Source: Aquanectria penicillioides
Taxonomy: Eukaryota > Ascomycota > Sordariomycetes > Hypocreales > Nectriaceae
Direction: 5' to 3'
NCBI GenBank assembly: GCA_003415625.1
Contig: PYIU01000001.1
Location: 372,001-436,000 of the forward strand
DNA length: 64,000 nt
Position 1 is the stretch's first letter, and every line of letters starts with the position of its first letter. The position numbers and the translations under genes were made by a program. Shown in pieces: positions 1 to 12,164 of the stretch. The notes below the pieces were generated by a model. The model ran no database searches. It worked only from the letters and a program-made list of their open reading frames with translations, and was not told the DNA's origin.

Positions 1-1124
1 TTTGATGAGCTAGTGAACCTACGACGGTGCAGATTAGCGGAAGTACGAATTGTGAGACTGCAAGAAGGAAGAGCTGCTCCCTTTGGCGCTCATGGGAAGC
101 GTGTTCCCTTTATACAGTTTCATAACTAGCATCTAGAAGTGCAACTAAAAAAGGAGGCCAAGTCGTTTTTTTTGTTCGAGACTGGAATTTGGGCTGCATG
201 GTGTTTTTAACGGTATGAGAGACGATACATAGATCGACAGCTTGGGCTCAGTTGCGCCACAACGTACTGGAGGCAATACACGATTCGCCAATGCTTTGGT
301 GGTCGCATTCCAAGGGCAGGCGAGTCTGAACGGCCAGCGATGCGCAAGAAGGGAACTTTCCACTCAAGTCTCAGATGCAATGACCCACGACGATTTTTTT
401 GGGGGGTCCACGAGTGCCGTGAGACAGACGAGATCAGACATTCTGGTATGCCTGTCGCATAGGGTCATGGCTTTATTTAGTGTCGGTATGCAACTCCAGC
501 GTTGACTTGGGATTGATTCACACAACCTATCCCTAGATCCAGCCTCACAGCCTCCCTAGCATCCGCAGTGGCTTCGGACACAAGCGCAATAGTAGGGTAT
601 CTATAGATGTTGTGCTCACCAAGGGTAAAAGAGAACAACGATATTAAACAGCAGCGCAATTTGACCACTGACCTTATGTCTCTCAAAGCCCCCTCGCCTT
701 CTCTACGGATATTCTTATTGGTATAATACACTGGTATAGTTCTAACGATAAAGAGACCTTGCAACAGCCGTTGTAGCGTACCGAGCGAGGGAGGGAAGCT
801 GGGTCAATATCTGATAAGCTAGTCGCAAAATGGTGCTATGGCGGGCGCCCTGTGTCGAGAGGTGGATCTTTGTCATCCAAGGGACGGCTGATTTAGCACA
901 TACAAGGTCATAACCGGCACCCTCAATGCACCAAAGGTGTCCTATCCCTGAGGGTGAATAAGTACCTGTGTAGAATAAAAACAGGCATAATGTGAAAAGG
1001 AAATAACAAAAACTGGTTTTATATGAGTTGCAGAGTTGATGGAGCATATATAATAATATAATATGCGTTCTTTTAGAATTTATTAACTTTCCCTATGCTT
1101 TAAGTTAATTAATAATAAATTTCA
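1..1124. other. gene-free AT-rich flank
   Basis: No convincing coding region is seen on either strand. Only short open frames (under about 100 codons) without recognisable motifs or splice patterns occur, and the last 100 bases are very AT-rich. Confidence 0.5.
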
Positions 1125-3732
1125 ATGTATTTCTTTTCTCAAGATGCTGGAGGTACAGCTGTCACCTACCGACAAGCCACTAGCCCCACACATGCGCCCT
1201 TGATCTGCCATATTGGGCTAATAGTACGTGCCTGTTACACTGTTATGTGTGCCAAATCAGCTCCCCATTTATCCGTACGATATGAAACAGTTGTCCCAAC
1301 CAGTGCCTCCCAAAGCCGTCAGAAGGGGCAGAATAGCCACTGGTCGGTTAGTCCGAAAAGTAATACAGAAGATGGATTATATGACCATCAGCTCGCGGCC
1401 AATCAGGGCGCGGCGGACACACGACCAATCCCACTCCAAGTTGCTACCGATGCTGAAAGTCTTATGATCACCAAACTCTTGCTGGAGCATGGAGCGGATC
1501 CAAATTCAACCATGAATCCACATCATAGGAATCCACTGATTATTGTTCTCAGAGATCATAGGGGGTATGCCCTGTCAATGGCCGACCTTCTGATCAACGC
1601 TACAGCAGATGCAACACGCATGGAGAACGACGGCGAAATGCCGCGCATGTCTTTTAATTGAGATGAATGATATACCGGCAGTAATAGAAGCGTTTTGGGC
1701 AGGCCACAATATCAACGAATTCATTGCTGATAGAGGCTCAGGAATTCAGATCGCGGCTCTAAGTGGGCGGTTGGAAATGGTCGAATTTTTCCTGGATACT
1801 AGGGGAAGCCTCAATATCGCAAGCAACGCCTACCTTAATGTCTGGTGTCGATTGCACGATAGCGCTGTCTTTCATAGCAAGTTTCCTGGAGTCCACTTCT
1901 CCTCAATCCAGATCGCGGCCCGGAGAGGCGACTTTGAGATTTCCCGCTGCCTACCTCAGCATGAGGCGGATATTGATGGCCTTCCAGCCTCAGCGCTCTG
2001 CAAGAAGACACTCGTAGATTCGACGACGATTATGGCACCGCATTGCTCTGCGCTGTACGCAATAGTGATCGTGGTATGGCAGGTCTATTACTTATCGCAT
2101 GCGAATCCTAACAGCTCTTTTCTCCGAGGTCCTACTGCGCTGCAACTTACTTTGAGAGAAGGGGATTTCGAGATGCTGGCTCTTCTCAGTAAATTTGGAG
2201 GAAGGCTCGATTCTGGATCTACAATTAAATACCTAGGCTATGTGCTCAGAGACGCAATAAAGAACGATAGGTCTTCATTCACAGAGCTACTCCTTCAACA
2301 CGGCACCCATATTGACACGCCTGAAATTCCCGATAAGTATGCTCGAAATGCATTACAAGAAGCTATGAAAAATGTCAGTATGCATCTTTTCGACATTTTT
2401 TATTTGGTGGGTGTGGATATGCGCATCGGGACAGCCAAAAACCAGGGTGTTGAATACCTCCATGCCGCAGCATCCTCCGGCAATATTGAGCTTATTGACA
2501 TGATAATTACTTGACTCTGGAGATGTATCCAATATCCTCGGAGCGGCGGACCGTAGGGCAACATTGCGAGGTGCTGTTCAGAGAGGACATGCCAACCTGG
2601 TTTCAAGATTAAGTACGGCCGGAGTGGATACCAGCCACGAGAATGACGGAACTGCAGACTCTCTCCGTGTCATATCTAACGGGAAAGGGAAGTTTGATAT
2701 GGCAAATATAGTTCTTGAAGCCAGAGGTCCACACCCTTTATTCAGGTTGTTATTGATCATAGCGCCAATGTCAATATGCCATGCCGCCGAGAATAACTCA
2801 TCACTACTCGGCAAACTGATCCTTCGATGGGTATTTTGATCGATGCCAGCAGTGCTATTCCCGCTTCCTCTATCGGGTTGCTCACTGAATCTATACGAGG
2901 CGATATTTGTGATGCAACAAGACTATTGCTGAGTGGGAACGCGCATATAACCCAGCAGGTGGGCAGGGAAACTCTCGTAGAAGCAGCCGTGTCACGAAAA
3001 AGTTTTCAATAGTTTAGAGAATTGATCAAACGGGGTGCCAATATCAAGACTAACCCGAATCCATGACTAGGAATTGCCATTGATTCAAAAATCTATGATA
3101 TGATAAAGGTTTTACTTAACCATAATGTTGACTCAAGTAGTCCATTATATCTATCTGGCTAGAGAATTCAGGGCGGGGAACAAAACTCTCCATATTATCG
3201 GGGAATTAATCAAACGAGGTGCTAAGGTCAAGACAGATCTGACCCCATTGCTTTTAACTGCTATCCAGTCGAAAATTCCCGATATGGCAAAGATTTTGCT
3301 CGATAATGATGTGGATTTGAACATTGCAGAGACTCATGTCTATGGGGTTGCACTAATCGAGGCTGCCGTGGAAGTTCAAAATATAGACCTCGTTAAGAGA
3401 TTGATAGACCGCGGCGTCGATATAAATAAGGCGCCATCAGAAAACAGAGAACCGCACTGCTTCATCCTTCAGCGATGGTTGGGAGTATCCCTATCGTATT
3501 ACTACTGATCGACAACGGCGCGGACATTAACGCTCCAGGGGCTGTTACAAACGGCCGAACAGCGGTTAAAGGCGCAGCAGAGCGTGGCCGGCATGACATG
3601 GTCCAGTTGTTGCTTCGAAACGGTGGAGACGCTGAAACTATTGAAGAGCGGTGCCAAGTTGCAGTAAGACTAGCAGATAATGAGGGCCGCCAAGTTATTG
3701 CTAGAACTCTGAGAGAATGGAGGAGGTTATGA
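1125..3732 (+). pseudogene. ankyrin-repeat protein pseudogene
   Basis: Successive open frames across this stretch encode recognisable but eroded ankyrin repeats, for example LLLEHGADPN near 1480, LLQHGTHIDTP near 2290, LIKRGAKVKTD near 3210, LLDNDVDLNIAE near 3300 and LLIDNGADINAPGA near 3500. The frame changes near 1640, 2512 and 3445, and two in-frame stops (TAG at 3010, TGA near 3064) interrupt one otherwise good repeat (FRELIKRGANIKT). The stops fit C-to-T changes (CAG to TAG, CGA to TGA). The repeats begin only around 1437, and what precedes them is not recognised. The final block ends properly at a TGA in 3730-3732. No catalytic or signalling domain is visible upstream, so the original architecture is unknown. 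Fungal ankyrin genes of this kind often belong to large, fast-decaying families. Confidence 0.75.
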
Positions 3733-4962
3733 GGAGGGAGGGAGATATATTGGTGTCATCCCATAATGCCGATAGTCTTACACGGAAATTGACATTATAT
3801 TACTATTATGTTACCACAAGCTTGGGCCATCTAGCCAGACTGAGAAAATGCCAGGGATGAAACATAACTCACGCACATCGTGATTCCTCACCACGGTTGC
3901 ACGAGCGACTACGAACGGGAATGTGGACCTTGAGCCTACAAGGTACTGGGGCTCGATGATTAGAAGTTGATATCGACAAGATTATTCCATAAGGCGACGA
4001 TAGGTTGTGTGTCAAGATGGGGAAGTTGACGAATAGAAGGAATAAAGAATCCAGCGTTAGATTTGATGGGGATGCTCTAACATTTATATGGATCCCCTCT
4101 TCTGGGAGCCCTTGTTCACTGCGAGCGGCGGTTTGTTCCCTAACCTGTTTGGCTGCAACATCCTACCTGAGAAGAAGGCGCTGGAGCCGACCTCAGCTTC
4201 ATGGCATAGCATCATGGATCACCGGGGGCCCAGTAAAGCTCCTTTTGATTCGCGTTTGCTTTTTTTAGCGGTACAGAATAACCCTAACAAGAAGCCGCGG
4301 GATTGCTATTACAGTGCCTTCATAATCATCCAGCCCAGGATGAGTTTTTGGTGTCTTTAGCCGTCTTTAACGTGATTGCCGACAGCCCTCTCTACATCTT
4401 GCCCAATTCCTATTTGCAATCGTGACCAAAAGCTGGCCAGTCCCGAAATCCACAAGATAGAAATGACCCCAAATGGTTGCTTATTAGAACGGACGGGCTA
4501 TATCCGGGGCTCGAAATGGCACACTTCCCCTCATTCATTCCACATCTGTACCTCGCTTAACATTCCATTGCCTAGATGGTGATTGAGGGCAAAGAATCCT
4601 GGTCATCCCCGCAATTCGCCTAATCTTAGACGTGGCTGTTTGCTCAAAACTTGGCAGCCAAGCCCGAGATTGACAGGGGTAGATAGACTTAATAGCACGC
4701 ATAATGGGAGATTCGCTCACAACTTTCCCACACAGGACAATTGCCGCAATATCAATAGAGCCCAACTCTGTTTATCACATGTCATATTTCCTGAAGAAAG
4801 GTCATTTGACCCAGACACAGCAAGTCAAGACATTTTCGAAGCCTCGGTTATGATATCGTAGTTTACGCGATTCGCGGTCGTCGTCCTTAGACCCGTACCA
4901 GAAATATAAATATACTCATTAGCGCCGAGACAGTGAAAGCTTTGGAATGTTGTTCTCAGTGA
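3733..4962. other. gene-free spacer
   Basis: No supported gene. Short overlapping open frames between 4000 and 4860 have no recognisable motif and no consistent splice pattern. Confidence 0.45.
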
Positions 4963-6685
4963 ATGAAAGTCATGTACGTTCTATACACATTACTGGCCGT
5001 AGCTGGCCTCTGGGATCTCTCCTCAGGCTTCCAATACAACACTTTCGACGGCGAAGGACACCCATCCTGTTATAATGTTACCGCTGTTTACAATGCAACC
5101 AGCGTCGATGATATTGTAGGTCTTGTCAAAGATGCAGCCAGCAAGGGTCTCCAGGTACGCGCCGGTGCCAAAGGGCATATGTGGTATGATACTCAATGCT
5201 CTGACGATGAGACCGTCATCATTCGGATGGAGAATGTGAACAAAATTTGGGACTTGGACGTCAATGCAGGAACTGTGATGGTCGAGGCCGGAGTAACATT
5301 CTTTCAATTAGCTGAGTACCTTCATGAGAACGGTGCAAATATCGGAACAGGTTTGGTCAATTGGAACATCAGTTTAGGAGGAAGCATTGCCATGGGAGCA
5401 CATCGAACATCTCTCAGAGAGGACGCAGTCGTCGTCGGAGGCGTACTTGCCATGGACATTATTGACGGCAAAGGAGAAATTCGGCACATTGAGCGTGATG
5501 AGTCGAATGATGATTGGTTGGCTGCTTCAACTTCTCTGGGTTTGCTGGGAGTTATCGCGAGGATCAAGATGCAGGTATTCCCCGAGACAAAGGTTTGGGC
5601 TATGCAAAAAACGTAAGTCGTCACATTTTTCAAGCCATTCCATATCTAATTCTGTTCAGTCTTGACGAAGATGATGTCCTTGATGGTGACATTTATGAAA
5701 TGATTTCGCCATATCTTACAGCCAACTTCTGGGTATGTCTCCATTCTCTAGTCTGGGAGAAGTCATCTTAACACAACATAAGTGGTGGCCATATAAGCGA
5801 AAGTTTCACTGGCGCTACTACGACTCAGTTGCTGTAACCGAAAGTGATCAAGAAGGATTTCAATCTACCTTTTCCGTGTCTGAAATCGAGGCAATTGCGG
5901 CACGCACACTCCTCGACAGTGGTAAATACCTGCCATCGTCAAACTGGCTGGCAGAGGAAATTTTCTTTGGTCTGTGGTCAAAGCCCAACTTTCACGACAA
6001 GTCCACCAACGAGGAGATAACGGAATGGCCTGTGTACGGTTACAACTACGATGTTCTTATTGGAGGACTGTATCCTGATCAAAAGCCAGAATGGGACTAT
6101 GAACTCCGCGGATACACTTTAGAGCTCGCATTCCCGGTGACTCGGGCAAACGAGATGCTCAAGAGAGTTCGCGAGCTCTTTGATGCCGAGGCAAAGAAAT
6201 TGATATTCATGACCTCAACCTACAGAAGCGGTATTAATATCAAATTTAGCAAGCCTCACTTTGACTTCCTCGGCCAGTCGACATACGACACGGCCGATGG
6301 CCAGGACTGGAGCAAGGGCGCTATCATGTTTGACTTTCCGTCGTATCGACCAACAGTCGGTGATCACAAACGATACAATGAAGAGTTTTGTAAGTCAAAA
6401 TTGGAAAGAAAAAGGAAGGTCAAGAAGCTAATAGAGTAGATATTAACCTCGCCAACACCTTGGTCGATGAGTTCCCTTGCCGACCGCATTGGACAAAGAA
6501 CACTCGCGATGTGTTCAAGAGATCGGTCAAAAATTTGGATCCAGAGGTACGTATCAGATGCTTACTTGGTGTTCAGTTGCTAACTGGTCAAGAATCTCGC
6601 TCGGTTCAAGGTCGTAAGGAAGAAGTTTGACCCTGATGGTATTTACAGGAGCGTAGTTGGCGAAATCTTAGGCATGTACAGTTGA
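4963..6685 (+). CDS. secreted FAD-linked oxidase, ALO/gulonolactone-oxidase type
   Basis: Five exons: 4963-5612, 5660-5732, 5783-6389, 6440-6546 and 6593-6685. Together they give 509 residues with all phases consistent. The protein starts with a hydrophobic signal peptide (about residues 1-22). The N-terminal half is an FAD-binding PCMH fold: a GAKGHMW stretch near residue 70 stands where aldonolactone oxidases carry the GSGHS motif with the flavin-linked histidine, followed by a GGSIAMGAHR segment near residue 145. The C-terminal part ends with HWTKN and FDPDGIYR, the arrangement of the ALO C-terminal domain. The family oxidises sugar lactones or related polyols with oxygen, giving hydrogen peroxide. 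The exact substrate cannot be read from the sequence. The signal peptide suggests an extracellular or secretory-pathway enzyme. Introns are 46-50 nt with good GT/AG borders. The gene stands alone between a pseudogene and a small secreted-protein gene. Confidence 0.85.
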
Positions 6686-7121
6686 GCTTAGGGTATGCGT
6701 TTCCAGATGGCATGGATCAGAAGAGCGGGACAGCCGAAGATATTATAGTGATTTTGAACGCTGCCAATCATTCCATTGTCGTAAAGCACTCAAGTGCCTC
6801 GAAGCGTAGTGGTGTGATCCTTCATATTGGCAGAGAGAGGCATGGGAGTCCAAATAGAAGTTGGTCGTGAAGATGCTTTACGCGCAGTGGCAGGGGGCAG
6901 TTCGTACAGTTAAGGCTGCTCAAATAATTAAGCGGTTGTACCTAAACTAGCTCGAAGCTGTTCCAGTGGGTAGGTTGGCTTTGATTGTTAAGCCTCAAAA
7001 GCCTACCCTGATGTATGTGAACTTTTAGAAATATGTGTCAAATGTACAATAAGAAGAAAACCGCCGCCCGCTTATTCCCTAATAGATACCTTATGTAAAA
7101 TATTGGCGTGGAATGATATCC
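6686..7121. other. intergenic stretch between convergent genes
   Basis: This lies between the ends of two convergent genes. Nothing beyond likely 3' untranslated sequence is seen. Confidence 0.5.
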
Positions 7122-7944
7122 TTAGAGTAAGAGTGCGGCCCCTCCAACAGCAACCACAGCGGCTGCCAGGCTGGATTCTGCCTCACGGCTTCACCAGCAG
7201 AATTAGGGGTGGCTGCAGCCGCGGATGTTGATCCAGTGGCCGCGGCAGCTCCGTTGACCACAGAGGTAATGAGTACCTGTGAAGTGGCTGCTATGTAGAT
7301 TGTGCTTACTTGAAGCTCCGGCGCCGTAGTTGCATCAGCATCTCCATCCGCATTGAGAGTGTCTGATGTTGCCCCCGTCTTAGAGGTCGTAGTGCCGGCT
7401 TTATTATTCGCGGCTGTGAGCTTGCTACCACCAGCCGTAATAGTGGCATTAACCCGGTCGGTTCTGTAATCCTGGATCTGGGTTTTTAAGGTCTCTGTAG
7501 CAATTGCGCCTGTTCTCGTGCTTGTGACGCGATAAGTACAATTTGCATGCTTGTTACTGCGAGTGACATAACACGCTGCTGTGGTAGCCCTGTAGGCTCA
7601 TACTATCAGCACCAAAGGAACAGCGTGATTTGAAATAGGTCAAATACGCACCACACATAGTCTATTGAATCAGTTTTGCGACCATTGTAAGAATCAGTGT
7701 AACGTATCGTAGTTGGCCCGTATGTAATCGTCTTTCCATCAATCCAGCATGATTCTTCCCCACTCGTAGCGGGGCAGCTGAGAGCCGCAGTGGTCAAGTC
7801 GTCTTTCACTTTGATGATAGATGCATAAACGCCTGTGCGACCGTTGGAACCCGGCATAAATGCCCGGATGGTGCTAGTGTGGTTGGACTTGGAGGCAGCG
7901 GCCGCAACGCCGGAAAGGGCGAGAAGCATATATGAAAAGATCAT
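7122..7944 (-). CDS. small secreted Thr/Ala-rich protein with GPI-like C-terminus
   Basis: Translation starts at 7944 with a signal peptide (about 18 residues ending GVAAAA). A clear 62-nt intron (7590-7651) follows after residue 97. The next exon is Thr/Ala/Asn-rich with scattered cysteines. A hydrophobic tail (SSLAAAVVAVGGAALLL, stop at 7122-7124) looks like a GPI-attachment signal, but it lies one frame away from the upstream reading. Two explanations are equally exact in length: one missing base near 7183-7192 (253 residues), or a second intron at 7182-7309 with a GTAAGC donor and a weak acceptor (210 residues). Without either, the frame runs on to 7091. No known domain is recognised. A cell-wall or surface protein is inferred from the two terminal signals only. 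Confidence 0.6.
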
Positions 7945-9214
7945 GGCTGAGAGGCTGCGGTCTACAAGAGAGACTTATTGGCAGCGAGTGGCACAGTCCA
8001 GCTAAAACCAAAAAATGTTGTTGGTTGCGAGTAGACGAGAGCAAAAGAAACAATTGTGCGAAGCGTGCACAGGCTATGCTTTAAGAGCGTTTATCTTCTA
8101 AGTTATCCTAGTATTCGCAGCGCATCCTAGTCGTTTCAGATTTGATTACCGGGATCTCATCGCCCCCAACCGAGTGCAGCCAACAGCGTGCCCAGTGCTC
8201 GCAAAAATGTGATATGATTGGGATACATGGACCAACATATTCAGCTTTACTTATTCGGGCCTGATATTCTCGCAGGATCACGGGCCGCAATCCATCCTGC
8301 AGCAACCAGCAACCGTGGAGACGACATCTCAGCTCGTTGTCAGGCTCTATTGATCCTGAATAACTACGCAATGCAGGGTTTCAATGTGCGGTTTCTCTTC
8401 CGCTCTCACGGTTTCGCAACGGACATCGACTTCGAAGGCCACATTCCAAGATTCACGACTCATAGCAGACGAGGCGAGAAATATATCTGAAGCATCTTGT
8501 GAAGGTTTAATGGTACCGGCAATCCTGCGGGAAGATCAGGCCTTAATTGACCTGATTGGGGCTGTGTCCGTGTCTGATGTGGTGCTGGTTGCTGCGGTTG
8601 GTTCCAGCCGACGATGCTAATTGGTGTGTTGGTTCGATGCATTTAGCCCAGCGCTAAGCCATGCGGTGGCATGTTCTGTTCCTCCCACCGTCCCAAGAGG
8701 CTCTCAATTCGTAAAGGATGGAAAACTCAATTTTTTTTTAAATGCCCTACTCCAATTGGACTCGGCAGTCTCCGCGTTTATCACCATTTAGCCGCTGAAG
8801 TACGCGTTCCTCCAAGTCTATTGCAGGTAGCATGGGCGATTTGATGGACACCGAGGTTTTGTTTCCCTATGATTGGAGTAAGAAGACGTGTTTCACGGCA
8901 AAAAGAAACTCATAATGGATCAATGCCATGTCCAAGCCGTGATGGGCAATAAATCCTTGCTCTCGCTTCCCCTGGATGTTTTGCGGTGGTCGGGCGTCTT
9001 CGACACAAACGACACTGACATCACAGCGGAACAAGCAGTGTAATCTAGCCACAGATACCGAGATGTGCATTAATTTGAGTTGGCAGCATGTCAAATTTTC
9101 TTGAATATGATTTTGATTAAAGTCTACAGTTTTTTGTTTCACCACTGGCCACCCAAGCTGGTCCCTATGCTCGGGCACTTATTCTGGACCTCGGCATTGA
9201 TCCACTGGAGCACT
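7945..9214. other. gene-free spacer
   Basis: Several open frames under 105 codons lie on both strands near 8100-8640 and 8870-9180, but none shows a domain, repeat or splice pattern that supports a gene. Confidence 0.45.
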
Positions 9215-9766
9215 TTATAGTTTTTTAGTTGCAGGAAGCTCGTACACGTATTCAGACACCAGTTCTGCGACCTTGCGACTCAAGCCAAAGATGTAGCAGT
9301 AACCGCCGGCTTCTTGTCCACATGCGTGAACCACGTTCTGCCCACCGACTACTTGCCGCTCTGCTCTGACGCCACCCTTGTCTTGGGGCCGGAAATAGTA
9401 TGTGTTGGCAATATCATAAAGAATTTGGTAATCTTTCGGGTCTGAAGAGGGCAACACCGCTGGAAGCAATTGGTTGCCTCGAGTCAAAATCTTGATTAGA
9501 GTGGTTAGCTTATGGGTCTTGTTGACACGCTCAATGGTTGAAAAATTGTCTCAACTTACGGTTTGGCGTTCGATATCGTAGACTGAGCGGTCACTATTGC
9601 CAAGTTCCTTGATTCCTCCGATATAAGTAGTTCCGTCGGGTCGTCCAAACATATTGAAGTAGTACCCGTTTCGACCCCGGTAGATGAAGCACTCATCATA
9701 GTTGACTTTGGCTAGAATGGATTGAAGCCTGTAAGGAACCAGCGAAGAATCGGCAACATCCTTCAA
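9215..9766 (-). pseudogene. C-terminal part of a D-amino-acid-oxidase-type FAD enzyme
   Basis: Two exons (9560-9766 and 9215-9490), joined by a clear 69-nt intron (GTAAGT donor, GCTAAC branch point), encode about 160 residues. They match the C-terminal half of DAO-family flavoenzymes: a GRPDGTTYIGG strand, then RPQDKGGVRAER, then VVHACGQEAGGY followed by FGLSRKVAELV. These are the segments that close over the flavin and substrate in D-amino-acid oxidase relatives. The N-terminal Rossmann FAD-binding half is missing. Immediately upstream on the same strand, with no spacer, lies the N-terminal part of an unrelated GMC enzyme in another frame. The simplest reading is a deletion that joined two tandem genes. 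Adding one base at 9765-9770 would make the join an open fusion of 354 residues. Confidence 0.75.
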
Positions 9767-10406
9767 ATTTCGTGACTGAGCCGTTCGTGGATGTCGTTGA
9801 TGTCTGTTCGGAGCTTCCTGATGAGGCGCTTCATTGTGTCAAATGACCACCCTGAAGCTCCCGCCTCAACCCACTTTCGGCAATCATACTCGAAGGGGTG
9901 CATGGCAATGGACCCATTGTGGCTCGAACAACCTCCCAGGACCTTGGCGCGGGAGTGAAGGATGTCACTGTTGCCTTGACGACTGTTAGTCGCAGGTGGA
10001 TTCGAAGTCAAGCAGGCCTAATTTGACACTTACCATTTGGATGTTCGACTGATTTGTACCCGTAATCGAACTCACTGCCCATGAGGTTGTACATGTTCCT
10101 GAGGTCAAGGATCCTATCATCTTTGAAGTCACTTGGGCCACCCTCGATGATGAGAATGCGCTTGTCGGGAAGTTGATCGGCCAAACTGCCAGTAACACAA
10201 CCGGCCGTGCCACCTCCAACAATGACGTAGTCATATTCGAGCTTGGTTGCGGCGAGCTCCTTGACGGTTGCCACGCCAGTAAGAACTAAGCCAAGGACCA
10301 CAATGACGAAAAAAAAAACAAGGAACTTATTCAACTCGTAATGCACAGGAAGTGAAGCAGATGGCATCGCAGGGTCCGCCTTACTTGCACTAAGAGGTGC
10401 ATGCAT
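9767..10406 (-). pseudogene. N-terminal part of a GMC oxidoreductase
   Basis: Exon 1 (10034-10406) starts at an ATG and encodes a short N-terminal region, a membrane anchor (about residues 29-48), then YDYVIVGGGTAGCV, the FAD-binding motif of glucose-methanol-choline oxidoreductases. A 59-nt intron (9975-10033, CTAAC branch point) leads to exon 2 with HSRAKVLGGCSSHNG, the second GMC signature region. Similarity continues to about 9780 (WVEAGASGWSFDTMKRL) and then stops, after about 190 residues against about 600 in a full enzyme. The substrate-binding domain and the catalytic His/Asn at the C-terminus are absent. The frame then closes at TGA (9763-9765), where a DAO-type remnant begins. Non-functional as a GMC enzyme in this form. 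Confidence 0.8.
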
Positions 10407-10975
10407 TTCACCATTATGAATTGTTGAGGCACCTTTCTAATGTCTCAGAGTGCAAGTCGGCTGTAATGACTAGACATTTCTGTGATATCAACGTGGCTAA
10501 TGTGCAATATTCACAATTGCTTGAATAACTTACATTGGCATTTTTAACACCTGCGACATGCTATGGCCTCTATTATGATGCATTTGCTTTCATTAAACTG
10601 TCCGCATTGGATTTCTCCACTCAAAGCGTGTTTTCCTCCCTAATTAACAAGAATACGTCGACCGGGGATTGCCTATTAGAAGGAGAAGTGCGAGAAAACA
10701 AATTTTGCGCAACATTTCTCTTCCAGGAAAACATACGCGCGAACTCAGTCGTATTGTCTCAACGCAGCGACCATAGCTTAGGCCAACTCACCAACAGTTC
10801 AATCCTCTCAAGGAAAGGTAGACTCAAATAGTAACCGCTCGCTCTCAACAGAGAAAGCCTAACGTTTGCATTTACTTACTGGTATTATGTCTTCTCATAG
10901 CTGGGCTGTCAGTTGCCAACCACCTCTATGCGTTTGTAGGCCACAATACCCAATACCCATACTCAACTTTCACAC
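10407..10975. other. intergenic stretch
   Basis: This contains the promoter side of the GMC remnant and the 3' side of the hydrolase gene. One 98-codon plus-strand frame (10535-10831) has no recognisable features. Confidence 0.45.
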
Positions 10976-12164
10976 CTAGAACAACCGCGGCTCTCCATTC
11001 GGCAATATTGCTACCACGTCTTCATCTGACTTCAAGTTCCCGAGGAACCATCCCACAGCCTTGACAGTGTCGAAGAAGGACTTCTCCCCAGAAGACAGCT
11101 TAGGGAACATGCTGTGCCCGTGAGGAACTCCCGGATATACATCCAATTTTGTCTTGACACCATGGTCATTCAATACTTTCTGGTAAATGAGACCATCATC
11201 TCTCAAGGGATCTGCCCCGCTCACAGAAATGTACACGGGAGGGAGCCCTAGGTGAGGAGAGTTTGAGTTGAGTGGTGAAAACTCGGCCGAGTGGATATCG
11301 GGCTCGTAGGCGCACATCATGTAGTCGACCGCGCTTTTATCAAGTATCGGAGCTTTTGCGTTCTGTGTCCTCGAGAACCATAGAGGCTTGTACTTTTCAG
11401 GCACAATCGGCTCCGCGAGAAGAACGGGGGAAGCAAGCAAGACGCCGGTCAAAGATGGTGAGCATTTCTCCTCTACCCACTTCTGAGCTGTGACAGCTAC
11501 TAGATTTGCGCCGGCTGAAGCACCACAGACTATAAACCCAGTCTCGATATCAACATCAAAGACTACGTGATGCATGGCTATCCACTGCAAAATATCCCAC
11601 GTGTCGTGAACGGCTACTGGGAACTTGTGAGCAGGCGCAAGACGGTAGGTGGTGTTCACGACCGTCGCGCCATACAGCTTACTGATAGCCCTGGAAAATG
11701 GGCTCATCATGCTGTTGTCGCCCATGATGAAGCTAGCGTTGGTGTTAGATCACATGGTGATTCACTTCAGTCTTGTGTGACAACTCACGCTCCTCCGTGG
11801 ACAACAACGACCAATGGCTTCTTGTTTGAGGGGGGGGTTTTGGACGAAACACTCGGATTTGGCTGGACTCGCCATCTCTCAGTGGAATGTCAATCGTCTC
11901 TCCTTGGTCAGGCTCTGGAACAGGTTCTTTGGAGAAGAGATGCATCAACTTGGCCACGTCTTGAACGCCTGTGATGCCATATTTCTCGACATACTATATC
12001 TGAGTTAGCAAGCAGTTCTAAATTATGCATTGTCGCACAACGCACCTCGGCGAACTCGGCACTGTAATTATTTGTTAGCGATCGAGGTCATTCAACAACT
12101 ACCAAAGTGGAAGCTACTCTATTTGCCCAAGCGCCGCGACTTGTTGCTTAGTTTCATACACCAT
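10976..12164 (-). CDS. alpha/beta hydrolase fold-3 (HSL-type esterase), one-base frameshift
   Basis: Four exons: 12118-12164, a 16-nt micro-exon 12046-12061, 11789-11993 and 10976-11732. The three introns are 52-56 nt long with CTAAC-like branch points. The enzyme is of the hormone-sensitive-lipase family: nucleophile serine in GASAG (after VC), acid in SGADPLRDD, histidine in PGVPHGHS, and an oxyanion motif HGGA. The HGGA part reads only after adding one base in the run of eight G (plus strand) at 11830-11837. With nine, exon 3 has 206 nt, its phase matches the next exon, and the protein is exactly 341 residues. As given, the gene is frameshifted upstream of the oxyanion hole. The family hydrolyses short-chain esters and lactones. 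No signal peptide is seen, so the enzyme is probably cytosolic. Substrate unknown. Confidence 0.8.

Noticed and set aside
7276..7309. 33-nt GT-AG segment inside the GPI-like gene
   Set aside because: Too short for an intron and it does not change the frame, so it cannot explain the shifted C-terminus.
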